A DNA stretch of 36,633 bases, taken from NCBI GenBank assembly GCA_013824215.1, contig PNNM01000003.1:1-36633 (forward strand), read 5' to 3'. The first letter of the stretch is position 1, and each line of letters begins with the position of its first letter. Made by a program: the position numbers and the translations under genes. Shown piece after piece: positions 23,337 through 30,630 of the stretch. The DNA is from Coriobacteriaceae bacterium (lineage in GTDB: Bacteria; Actinomycetota; Coriobacteriia; Anaerosomatales; D1FN1-002). The notes below the pieces were generated by a model. That model saw only the letters and a program-made list of their open reading frames with translations. It searched no databases and was not told the origin of the DNA.

Positions 23337-24593
23337 TCACCCGCACCCGGGGTCGGTGTGCTCGAGCTGCTGGTACTCGAGCATGCGTGCCAGGCGGTAG
23401 AAGTCCGAGTCGCAGTGGATGAAGCGGATGCGGGTCTTGAGTGTCTCTGGATCGATGAGTTCGCCGAACGGCACGTACTTCAGATCCAGCTGCCCCTCCA
23501 CGCTCACCATCACGCCGCTCAGCCCTTCCTCCACGAGCGCGCGGAACGCGCCCGCCCCCAGTTGGCTGCCGAGCATGATGTCGAACGCGCCGGGTTCGGC
23601 GCATCGCGTCTCGTAGCCGATCTGCTTGGAGCGGACCTTGACCTTGCGCCCGGTCCGCCGCTCGTGGATCCGCTCCATGGCCCGGGCGAGGTGTTCGCCG
23701 ATCTGTACGCTGCCGAGCAGCGAGTTGCCGTGTTCGTCGACCGCTTCGGGGCGCTGGCCGTCGGGCAGCAACTCGGCGAGGCCCTCGGCGACGCAGATCA
23801 CGCCGTACTGGCGGCCGTCGTCAGCCCGCGCGAACATCAGGTCGACGAACTCCTCGGCGACCGCATCGCAGTCGAACACGTCCTTGCAGTCCTCGACCGA
23901 CAGCAGGCGCGTCGCCTCGCCGGCCATCCCCGCGGCATACGTCAGCCACCCCGCCTTGCGGCCCATGATCTCGAGCACGTACCAGGCCTTCGTGGAACGC
24001 GCGTCCGCGCCGATGTTGCGGATCTCCTTGGCAGCGAAGTTGGCCGCCGACGTGAAGCCGAAGGTCCAGTCGATGCCGTAGTAGTCGTTGTCGATGGTCT
24101 TCGGCAGGTGCACCACGCTGAAACGGTGCAGCTCGGGCATGAGCTCCTGCATCTTGTAGAGGTAGTTCGCGGTCTTCAGGGTGTCGTCGCCGCCGATCGA
24201 GATGAGCGCATCGATGTTGTGCGCCCCGAGCGCCGCGTGGACCGCCCGGAGCTTGGCGTTCTTCTCGGGGTCCGCGAGGTCGGCCAGCGACCCGACCACC
24301 TTGCCGGGGTTGGCGCGGGACGTGCGGAGGATGATGTCCTTGCGGGAGCGGATGCCCGAGACGAGGTCGCGTGTGAGGCACAGCCAGTCCTCGCCCTCGC
24401 GCAGCGGGACCTCGGGCGCGTACCGCTCGAGATTCTCGTAGCCGTCGAGATAGCCGATCACGCAGATACCGGAGTTCAGGAACGAGAGTGCCGCGGCGGA
24501 GATCACAGCGTTGGCCGCCGGCGCCGGCCCTCCCGAGAAGAGCAGACCCACGCGCCGTATCTCACGAGCCACGACCCTCACCCCCGGATGCAT
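23337..24593 (-). CDS. pfp: 6-phosphofructokinase, probably pyrophosphate-dependent
   Basis: The 418-residue enzyme phosphorylates fructose 6-phosphate in glycolysis, probably reversibly with PPi. GGDDTLKTA (134-137) has Asp where ATP-dependent enzymes have Gly, and PKTIDND (164-170) has the catalytic Asp and the Lys typical of PPi use. GRKAGWLTYAAGMAGEA and the sugar-phosphate end EGLSGVMVS are present. The N-terminal GGPAPAANAV replaces the usual GGxAPGxN. A reversible PPi enzyme would also run gluconeogenesis, which suits an anaerobe. The ATG at 24593 has no Shine-Dalgarno; a GTG at 24572 with GGGGG 8 nt upstream is a serious alternative. It follows accA after 33 nt. Confidence 0.87.
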   Translation of the reverse strand: MHPGVRVVAREIRRVGLLFSGGPAPAANAVISAAALSFLNSGICVIGYLDGYENLERYAPEVPLREGEDWLCLTRDLVSGIRSRKDIILRTSRANPGKVVGSLADLADPEKNAKLRAVHAALGAHNIDALISIGGDDTLKTANYLYKMQELMPELHRFSVVHLPKTIDNDYYGIDWTFGFTSAANFAAKEIRNIGADARSTKAWYVLEIMGRKAGWLTYAAGMAGEATRLLSVEDCKDVFDCDAVAEEFVDLMFARADDGRQYGVICVAEGLAELLPDGQRPEAVDEHGNSLLGSVQIGEHLARAMERIHERRTGRKVKVRSKQIGYETRCAEPGAFDIMLGSQLGAGAFRALVEEGLSGVMVSVEGQLDLKYVPFGELIDPETLKTRIRFIHCDSDFYRLARMLEYQQLEHTDPGCG

Positions 24594-24626
24594 GCGATCG
24601 CGGACCGTCCGAGGTCCGCTTGATGG

Positions 24627-25613
24627 CTAGGTACCCGTCGTGCCGCTCTCGCCGACCACGTGGCCGATCCGTCGGAGCCTCGCATACCGCTCCGCCACGA
24701 GGCGGTCCGCGGGCGTTGTGGCCAGCGCGTCGAGCGCGCCGCCGACCGCGACCCCGACGGCCTCGATCACCTGCGCCGGGTCGCGGTGGGCCCCGCCGAC
24801 AGGTTCCGGCAGCACCTCGTCGGCCAGGTCGAGTCGCGCGAGGTCCGCCGCCGTCAGCGACAGGCATCCGGCCGCCTCGGCGGCCTTGGCCGCGTCCTTG
24901 TGCAGGATGACCGCGCACATCTCCGGCGAGATGACCGAGTAGTAGGCGTTCTCGAGCATGATGAGCCGATCGCCGAACCCGATGGCGAGCGCACCCCCGC
25001 TGCCGCCCTCCCCGATACCGACGACGACCACGGGCACGGGCAGATCCGACAGGGTGGCGAGGCACTCGGCGATGGCCCAAGCCTGCCCGCGCTCCTCGGC
25101 CTCGATACCGGGGAACGCTCCGGCTGTGTCGAGGAAGCTCACGACCGGCAGGCCGAACCTGCCGGCCAGCGCCATGGCACGGCGTGCCTTCCGGAACCCC
25201 TCCGGATGGACCTGACCGAAGTTGCGCCGGATGTTCTCCTTGATGTCCTTGCCCTTGCGATGGCCGAGCACGACGGCCTTGCGTCCCGCGATCGTCCCGA
25301 GGCCGGCGAACATCGCCTCGTCGTCGCCGAACGCGCGGTCGCCGTGCAGCTCGATCACGTCCTCGAACAGCGCGTCGACGTAGTCCTGCGTCTTGGGCCG
25401 GTCCGGGTGCCGGGCGATCTGCACCTTCTCCCACGGGCCGAGGTCGCGGTAGAGCGACGCGTGCAGACGGTCCACCTCGGCCGCGAGCGTGTCGATCTCC
25501 ATGGCCAGTTCCGGGGTGAGTGCCGCGGCGTCTATGCGCCGGAGTTCGAGGAGCTTCTCCTCCAGCTCGACGAGCGGCCGCTCGAATTCCATCACGAAGC
25601 GCCTCTTGCTCAT
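24627..25613 (-). CDS. accA: Acetyl-CoA carboxylase carboxyltransferase subunit alpha
   Basis: The 328-residue AccA subunit binds carboxybiotin in the transfer that forms malonyl-CoA. Family blocks seen are the N-terminal coiled coil (FERPLVELEEKLLELR), RPKTQDYVDALFEDVIELHGDR, GRKAVVLGHRKGKD, FLDTAGAFPGIEAEERGQ and GEGGSGGALAIGFGD with the Gly-rich oxyanion region. The length matches bacterial AccA. Its ATG overlaps the accD stop (ATGA, 25610-25613), so the two subunits are made in step. The biotin carboxylase and carrier genes are not in this window. Confidence 0.96.
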   Translation of the reverse strand: MSKRRFVMEFERPLVELEEKLLELRRIDAAALTPELAMEIDTLAAEVDRLHASLYRDLGPWEKVQIARHPDRPKTQDYVDALFEDVIELHGDRAFGDDEAMFAGLGTIAGRKAVVLGHRKGKDIKENIRRNFGQVHPEGFRKARRAMALAGRFGLPVVSFLDTAGAFPGIEAEERGQAWAIAECLATLSDLPVPVVVVGIGEGGSGGALAIGFGDRLIMLENAYYSVISPEMCAVILHKDAAKAAEAAGCLSLTAADLARLDLADEVLPEPVGGAHRDPAQVIEAVGVAVGGALDALATTPADRLVAERYARLRRIGHVVGESGTTGT

Positions 25614-26485
25614 GAGGCGCCTCCGAGCGTGAGGTAGCCCAGCAGCGCCGTCAGCGTCTCCCGCAGCTCGGCGCGCGGGACGACCGCGTCGACCATGCCG
25701 TGCTCCACGAGCGACTCGGCGGTCTGGAAGCCCTTCGGCAGCGACAGCTTCGTGGCCTGCTCCACGAGGCGCGGACCGGCGAAGCCCACCATCGCCCCAG
25801 GCTCGGCGAGCACCACGTCGCCGAGCGTGGCGAACGAGGCGGTCACGCCGCCGTAGGTGTTGTTCGCCAGCACGACGATGTAGGGCAGAGCCGCCGACGC
25901 GAGACGCTCCGCGGCCGCGGCCGTCTTCGCCATCTGCATCAGCGAGAGCATGCCCTCCTGCATCCGGGCGCCCCCCGAGGCGGTCACCATGATCACCGCG
26001 CGCCGCTCGGCCAGCGCGACCTCGAAAGCGCGAGCCACCTTCTCGCCGACGACCGAGCCCATTGATGCGCCGATGAAGCGGAAGTCCATGACACCGAGCA
26101 CGACGGGGTGTCCCCCGAGCGTGGCGCGACCCGTGACGATGGCCTCGGAGAGACCGGAGCTCTCACGAGCGGTGGCCACAGAGACGGTGTACGGCTTCGC
26201 CGCCGTGAACGACAGCGGGTCGCCGGAGATCAGATCGGCGTCCATCTCGGCGAAGCTGTCCTCGTCGGCCAGGGTCCCGACGCGTTCCGGCGCTGTCAGC
26301 TCGAAATGGTGCCCGCAGTGCGGGCAGACACCGTCGGTGTGCTCGAGATCGCCGGCGTAGACGATGTGCTTGCACGAGGGGCACTTCTCCCACACGCCGT
26401 CGGGCACGTCCGTCTTGGGCGCGGACGGGTCGAGAGACGTGTAGCGCCGGTCCTCCCGGGCCTTGAACCATTCGGAGATGGGCAT
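25610..26485 (-). CDS. accD: Acetyl-CoA carboxylase carboxyltransferase subunit beta
   Basis: The 291-residue AccD subunit has the N-terminal zinc ribbon CPSCKHIVY and CPHCGHHF (four Cys between residues 35 and 57), which binds nucleic acid in E. coli. The crotonase-like core shows GVMDFRFIGASMGSVVGEK, TASGGARMQEGMLSLMQM and GGVTASFATLGDV. It starts at ATG 26485 (MPISEWFKARE, a normal AccD opening). The Shine-Dalgarno is weak. It sits directly upstream of accA and about 120 nt downstream of the aldolase gene. Confidence 0.96.
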   Translation of the reverse strand: MPISEWFKAREDRRYTSLDPSAPKTDVPDGVWEKCPSCKHIVYAGDLEHTDGVCPHCGHHFELTAPERVGTLADEDSFAEMDADLISGDPLSFTAAKPYTVSVATARESSGLSEAIVTGRATLGGHPVVLGVMDFRFIGASMGSVVGEKVARAFEVALAERRAVIMVTASGGARMQEGMLSLMQMAKTAAAAERLASAALPYIVVLANNTYGGVTASFATLGDVVLAEPGAMVGFAGPRLVEQATKLSLPKGFQTAESLVEHGMVDAVVPRAELRETLTALLGYLTLGGAS

Positions 26486-26542
26486 GGTGTACGGTTCGCG
26501 TCCGTTCCAATGATGAGATGGCCCGATGATGCGACGCGACAC

Positions 26543-26561
26543 CGCCCGGGCGGCCCGGGCG
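26543..26561 (-). terminator. GC-rich hairpin between fba and accD
   Basis: A perfect 8-bp stem CGCCCGGG/CCCGGGCG with loop CGG lies between the aldolase stop (26608) and the accD start (26485). There is no U-run. It may weaken read-through or protect an mRNA end. Confidence 0.3.
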
Positions 26562-26607
26562 ATGCCGCGCGTGCCCGCCCATGGTACCCGTCGCGAGCGG
26601 CTTCGGA

Positions 26608-27546
26608 CTAGACGGCGAAGTCCTCCTCGCCCGCGAAGACCTTGAGGGCGCGCTCGGCGTCGTAGTCCGCGAGCGTGATCGCCGAGATGGCCTTCGTGAG
26701 ACGGACCGCCTCGCCCAGCTCGCGCTGATGGATGTTGCGGCCGGTGGCGTTGCCCATCGCTCCGCCCACGTGGATCTGCTCCCACAACTGGGTGAGGAAC
26801 GACTTGGCGTCCACCGTGGAGCCGCCGGCGCACACGAGCCCGGTACGTCCGGACGCCGCGCAGGCCTCCTTGAGCAGCTCGGCGGAGCTGGCCTCGTCGG
26901 TGCCCTTCGGCGGGTTGACCTTCACGAAGTCCGAGCCCAGGCAGCACGCGGTGCCGGCGGCGCCAGCGATGAGGTGCGCGTCCTTCTCGTTGGCCACGGC
27001 CTGGCCGCGCGGGTAGATCCACAGCACGACGAGCAGGCCCACCGAGTGCGCGTCGGCGATGAGCTGGCCGGCCTCGGACATCATCTGCGCCTCGTACTCG
27101 CTGCCCAAGTAGATCGTGTAGCCCACGCCCACGACGTTCACGCCGTTGTCCCGCAGGTCCAGCGCGGTCTGGATGTCGTAGAGCTGCGGGCTGTACGGGT
27201 CCTCCTGGGAGGTCTTGACGAGGTGCGTCTTGCTGTTGATCTTCACCAGGTAGTTGATGTCCGGGTAGTCCGCCGCGTAGTGCGCCACGAGGCCGCGCTG
27301 ACCGGCGAGCACTCCACAGACGCCCTGCGAGCCGATCCTGAAGAGGTGCTCGGGGTCCGCGTCGTCCGCGGAGATGCCCTCGCCGTAGAAGTCGTCGTTC
27401 AGGTGCTCGATCTTCTGGTCGCAGGCGAACAGCATGAGACGCCCGGTCCCCCGGGTCGCCTTCATGTAGTTGTCGACGTAGGTCTGCCGCGCTTCGGCCG
27501 GGACATCGGCCGGAACGCGAACCTGGTCGGGCATGATCTTCGGCAT
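26608..27546 (-). CDS. Archaeal-type class I fructose-bisphosphate aldolase
   Basis: The 312-residue TIM-barrel aldolase of the DhnA/FbaB-like superfamily has no metal site. FACDQKIEHL (about 40-48) and WIYPRGQ (about 176) are typical, and Lys209 in SDFVKVNPP is the probable Schiff-base lysine. The phosphate-binding end reads CAGGSTVDAK and GNATGRNIHQR. It would interconvert fructose 1,6-bisphosphate and triose phosphates, beside a PPi-phosphofructokinase. It is distinct from the LsrF-like paralogue 4 kb away. GGAGG stands about 10 nt before ATG 27546. Confidence 0.88.
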   Translation of the reverse strand: MPKIMPDQVRVPADVPAEARQTYVDNYMKATRGTGRLMLFACDQKIEHLNDDFYGEGISADDADPEHLFRIGSQGVCGVLAGQRGLVAHYAADYPDINYLVKINSKTHLVKTSQEDPYSPQLYDIQTALDLRDNGVNVVGVGYTIYLGSEYEAQMMSEAGQLIADAHSVGLLVVLWIYPRGQAVANEKDAHLIAGAAGTACCLGSDFVKVNPPKGTDEASSAELLKEACAASGRTGLVCAGGSTVDAKSFLTQLWEQIHVGGAMGNATGRNIHQRELGEAVRLTKAISAITLADYDAERALKVFAGEEDFAV

Positions 27547-27638
27547 CCTAAGAACCCTCCTCCAAGAAGACGTCGTATACGCTTGGACGTGTACCCCTCA
27601 CGGCCCGCGGGGCCGCACACGAACGGACGTTTCCTCCG

Positions 27639-27653
27639 CCTAACAAGGTTAGG
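27639..27653. promoter_or_regulatory. Palindrome CCTAACAAGGTTAGG upstream of fba
   Basis: A perfect inverted repeat (CCTAAC/GTTAGG around AAG) lies about 93 nt before the aldolase start. It has no T-run and is AT-richer than its surroundings, which fits a dimeric repressor or activator site better than a terminator. The regulator is unknown. A TATACG box nearer the gene (27574-27579, minus) may be its -10. Confidence 0.35.
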
Positions 27654-27731
27654 GCAAGGGAGCGTCCGGCGCCACACGACACGGGCGACGCAGGCGACGC
27701 GACGCGGACGACCGGCCTGAGAAGACGAAGA

Positions 27732-27751
27732 GCGGCCCTCATCGGGGCCGC
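27732..27751 (-). terminator. Terminator hairpin after the 68-residue gene
   Basis: GCGGCCC (27732-27738) pairs with GGGCCGC (27745-27751) around a 6-nt loop. It lies about 25 nt past the stop of the minus-strand gene at 27777. On that strand the hairpin is followed by TCTTCGTCTTC, a partly U-rich tail. Confidence 0.45.
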
Positions 27752-27776
27752 CGGCACAACGCGCGTCGAGTAGGGA

Positions 27777-27983
27777 TCAGACGTCGAGGCCCTGGCCGAG
27801 CACCTCGCGCGCGGCGCCCTTCAAGGCCTGGATCTTCTCCTCGTCGTCGGGCGAGTTGTCGAAGATGAGCGAGATGAAAAAGCCCGCCTTCAGACTGATC
27901 TCGCCCTTCGTCTTGAAGGGGTCGAGTCCCTTGTCATTGATGATGCGATCGATCTGCTGGACCGCGTCATACAACCGACCCAT
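27777..27983 (-). CDS. Conserved-looking 68-residue protein of unknown function
   Basis: I do not recognise the family. The protein is small and acidic at its end. It opens with MGRLYDAVQQIDRIIND and has a hydrophobic core (AGFFISLIFDNSPDDEEK) and a helical tail. This looks like a soluble alpha/beta fold and has no signal. A strong GGAGGTGG precedes ATG 27983, with a GATACT -10 candidate about 33 nt upstream and a hairpin after the stop, so it is probably a one-gene unit. Confidence 0.65.
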   Translation of the reverse strand: MGRLYDAVQQIDRIINDKGLDPFKTKGEISLKAGFFISLIFDNSPDDEEKIQALKGAAREVLGQGLDV

Positions 27984-28082
27984 GCGCCCACCTCCCTCCG
28001 CCCAGAGTATCGCACAAGTTCCCACGAATGAAAGATTCGTTCACGACCGTTCGGGTGGCCGACGGCTCGGATGTGACGCGGA

Positions 28083-28232
28083 TCACCCACCACCCCGCAG
28101 GTTCCTCGCCATCCTCATATGCAGGATTCCCGAGCGGTGCACGAACTCCTCCCCCTCCCGGACGAAACCCAGGCGCTCGCAGAACCCGCTTGCGCAGCGT
28201 CGCCGCTTGGCCGATAGAGCGCATCGCCGTGG
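28083..28232 (-). pseudogene. C-terminal remnant of a GNAT acetyltransferase
   Basis: In one minus-strand frame, residues reading ALSAKRRRCASGFCERLGF followed by VREGEEFVHRSGILHMRMAR match the end of GNAT N-acetyltransferases. That end is normally LsAqxxAxxFYerLGF, then geeFxexGIxHxxM. The acetyl-CoA-binding RGxGxG region that should come before is missing, because the frame runs into the 3' end of nadE at 28267. This fills most of the 280-bp gap between nadE and the 68-residue gene; the remainder (27984-28082) shows only the latter's promoter region. Confidence 0.5.
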
Positions 28233-28266
28233 ACCGCCCGGCGCAGTTCCGGACCGGACACGGGCG

Positions 28267-29868
28267 TCAGCCCCGGTACGCGTTCGTGACCGGCATCCGC
28301 CTGTCGCGCCCGAAGGCCTTCGGTGTGACACGGATCCCGAGCGGACCCTGCCTGCGCTTGTACTCGGCGGCGTCCACCATGCCGCAGATCCTTGAGACGA
28401 GGTCGGGAGCGAACCCCCGCGCCGCGACCTCGTCGCGCGAGGCGTCCTCTTCCACGTACGCTCGCAGGACCGGATCGAGTTGCTCGTAGGGCGGCAGGCT
28501 GTCGGCATCGGTCTGGTCGGGTCGCAGTTCGGCGCTCGGCGGTTTCGTCATCGTTGCCTCGGGCACCGCCGGACCGCGGCCGTTGCGCCAGCGCGCCAGG
28601 TCGTAGACGCGCGTCTTGAACACGTCCTTGATCGGGGCGAACCCGCCGACCATGTCGCCGTAGAGCGTGGAATACCCCACCGACAGCTCGCTCTTGTTGC
28701 CGGTGGCCAGGACCAGCCAGCCGAACTTGTTCGACAGCGCCATCAGCAGCGTCCCTCGTACGCGGGCCTGGAGGTTCTCCTCGGTGACATCCACGCCGGT
28801 TCCCGCGAACGCCGGGGCGAGGACCTCCTCGAACGCGGCGTGCGGACCCTCGATGGGGATCTCGAGCGCCTCGATGCCGAGGTTCGCCACGAGCTCCCGC
28901 GCGTCGGTCACGGCGCCCTCGGACGAGTGGCGCGACGGCATCAGCACGCCCGTCACGTTCTCCGGACCGAGCGCGTCGGCGGCCAGCGCGGCCGTCAGCG
29001 CCGAGTCGATGCCCCCGGACAGGCCGAGGACGACGCGCCGGAACCCGTTCTTGCGCACGTAGTCCCGCAGGCCGGTCACCAGAGCGGACCAGATCTCCTC
29101 CTCGCCCGTCGTCAGCGGCTCGATCCGCTCGCCGGCGCCGAGGCGCCCGTCCGCGGAGAAGTCGGCGAAGAGCGTCTCCTCGGCGAACCCGCTCGCACGC
29201 GCCACGACCTCGCCGTCGGGCGAGATGAGGCAGGAGCGCCCGTCGAAGACGAGCTCGTCCTGGCCGCCCACGAGGTTGCAGTAGGCGACCCAGACGCCGT
29301 TGTCGAGCGCCCGGCCGCACAGCATCGACTCGCGCTCCGCGCCCTTGCCCGCATGGAACGGCGACGCCGAGATGTTGAGGATGACGCGAGCGCCGAGCCC
29401 GGAAAGCTCGGCAGGGAGCTCAGGTGCCCACACGTCCTCGCACACCGTGAGCGCGTACATCTCGCCCCCGAACTCGACCAGCCCCGGATCGTCGCCCGGC
29501 TGGAACCAGCGCTCCTCGTCGAACACGCCGTAGTTCGGCAGACGGCGCTTGCGGTAGACACGCAGGACCCGGCCGTTGCCGCACAGCGCGGCCGCGTTGT
29601 AGAGCTTCTCCCCGTCGCGATCCACGAAACCGACCACCGTGCTGTGCCTGCTCGCGGCGGCGATGCGCTCGAGCGCGTCGAGGTTGTCCTTCACGAACCT
29701 TTCACGTAGCAGCAGGTCCTCGGGCGGGTACCCGGTGATCGCGAGCTCGGGGAAGAGGATGAAGGTCGCGCCGTCCTGCTCGGCGGCGGCCGCGGCGGCG
29801 GCGATGCGGGTCGCGTTGCCGTCGATGTCGCCGACGGTGGGGTTCGTCTGGACGAGCGCGAGACGCAA
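28267..29868 (-). CDS. nadE: Glutamine-dependent NAD+ synthetase
   Basis: The 533-residue enzyme makes NAD from deamido-NAD using glutamine. The N-terminal nitrilase-type glutaminase has the triad Glu41 (FPELAITGYPPEDLL), Lys107 (KRRLPNYGVFDEERWF) and Cys143 (TVCEDVW). The synthetase half has the PP-loop LGLSGGIDSAL (284-289), LMPSRHSSEGAVTDA and GNKSELSVGYSTLYGDM. Both halves look intact. The TTG start at 29868 is set by GGAGG 8 nt upstream and opens directly on the first nitrilase strand (LRLALVQTNP). Longer versions read through non-coding sequence. The gene is divergent from hsp20. Confidence 0.94.
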   Translation of the reverse strand: MRLALVQTNPTVGDIDGNATRIAAAAAAAEQDGATFILFPELAITGYPPEDLLLRERFVKDNLDALERIAAASRHSTVVGFVDRDGEKLYNAAALCGNGRVLRVYRKRRLPNYGVFDEERWFQPGDDPGLVEFGGEMYALTVCEDVWAPELPAELSGLGARVILNISASPFHAGKGAERESMLCGRALDNGVWVAYCNLVGGQDELVFDGRSCLISPDGEVVARASGFAEETLFADFSADGRLGAGERIEPLTTGEEEIWSALVTGLRDYVRKNGFRRVVLGLSGGIDSALTAALAADALGPENVTGVLMPSRHSSEGAVTDARELVANLGIEALEIPIEGPHAAFEEVLAPAFAGTGVDVTEENLQARVRGTLLMALSNKFGWLVLATGNKSELSVGYSTLYGDMVGGFAPIKDVFKTRVYDLARWRNGRGPAVPEATMTKPPSAELRPDQTDADSLPPYEQLDPVLRAYVEEDASRDEVAARGFAPDLVSRICGMVDAAEYKRRQGPLGIRVTPKAFGRDRRMPVTNAYRG

Positions 29869-29898
29869 TTGTCGGCCCTCCCTGCCGGGTGCCCGACG

Positions 29899-29907
29899 AG
29901 CGTAGCA
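29899..29907 (-). promoter_or_regulatory. Extended -10 of nadE
   Basis: The minus strand reads TGCTACGCT about 31 nt before the TTG start of nadE. It has the same TGCTAnnnT form as two other gene starts in the window. No good -35 is visible. Confidence 0.4.
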
Positions 29908-29973
29908 CTCGCTCTGCCTGTCGCGGAGTCCGACGGACACGCGACGGACGCGCGCGCGGCAATCCTGAGCGGG

Positions 29974-29979
29974 TATATA
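29974..29979 (+). promoter_or_regulatory. TATATA box upstream of hsp20
   Basis: TATATA lies about 80 nt before the hsp20 start in the nadE-hsp20 divergent gap and is the only AT-rich word there. A -35 at normal spacing is GC-rich (CGCGCG), so an activator or another sigma factor may be needed. No CIRCE or HAIR repeat is present. Confidence 0.3.
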
Positions 29980-30058
29980 GGGATTGTACGCGAAAGGGGC
30001 CGCGCGGCGTGTGCCCGTGGCCCGGACCTTCACTTCCGAGGAGGTGAGAGAGGTGACG

Positions 30059-30541
30059 ATGTTGGCAAGATGGGAGCCCTTCCGCGACCTGCTGTCTCTG
30101 CAGCGCGATATGGACCGCCTGTTCGGCGCGATCGGCGTGCCGCTCTCGACACGACTCGAGGAGACCACGCCCGCGATGACGATGCCCTCCTGGGACGTCA
30201 TCCGCCGCGGCGACGATCTGCTCGTCCGCGCCGAGTTGCCGGGCGTCCGGCCCGAGCACGTGGACATCTCGGTGACCGACGACATCCTGCGCGTCCGTGG
30301 CGAGCGTCACGAGACGCACGAGACGACCGAGGAGGACTACCTGGTCAAGGAATCCTCGTACGGCCACTTCGAGCGCACGATGCGTCTGCCGGCCTGCGCG
30401 CCGGTCGACAAGATCCGGGCGGAGTACCACGACGGGATCCTCGAGATCGTGATCCCGAAGGCCGCCCCCGAGAGCGTCAAGACACGCAAGATCGAGGTAG
30501 AGGTCCCGGAGCACAAGGCAGCCGAGAAGACGCACCACTAG
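30059..30541 (+). CDS. Hsp20 small heat-shock protein
   Basis: This 160-residue ATP-independent holdase binds unfolding proteins. The N-terminal arm reads LARWEPFRDLLSLQRDMDRL. The alpha-crystallin domain spans about 42-140, with VRAELPGVRPEHVDISV, SSYGHFERTMRLP and the A-x-x-x-n-GiLeI-type ending YHDGILEIVIPK. The C-terminal tail is charged and the IxI anchor is only weakly present (KIEVEV). ATG 30059 follows GAGAGG; the GTG at 30053 with AGGAGG 8 nt upstream is nearly as likely. A strong hairpin follows the gene. Confidence 0.93.
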   Translation: MLARWEPFRDLLSLQRDMDRLFGAIGVPLSTRLEETTPAMTMPSWDVIRRGDDLLVRAELPGVRPEHVDISVTDDILRVRGERHETHETTEEDYLVKESSYGHFERTMRLPACAPVDKIRAEYHDGILEIVIPKAAPESVKTRKIEVEVPEHKAAEKTHH

Positions 30542-30572
30542 ATCCGGCGGACCGCTCTCGTCCACGGACGCG

Positions 30573-30596
30573 AAAGGCCCGGCGTGCCGGGCCTTT
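30573..30596. terminator. Bidirectional intrinsic terminator between hsp20 and the epimerase gene
   Basis: AAAGGCCCGG (30573-30582) pairs perfectly with CCGGGCCTTT (30587-30596) around loop CGTG. The stem is flanked by A- and T-runs, so it can act on both strands, serving the two convergent genes. Confidence 0.8.
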
Positions 30597-30630
30597 CCCT
30601 ATGGGCTCGCGGGTCGCGCCCGGCGCGCCG

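Noticed and set aside
22015..27546. Recent duplication of the two class I aldolases
   Set aside because: The two proteins share the fold but not the characteristic sequence blocks, so they belong to different subfamilies and are not recent copies.
29882..30058. CIRCE or HAIR heat-shock operator before hsp20
   Set aside because: No TTAGCACTC-type or CTTGAGT-type inverted repeat was found in the gap.
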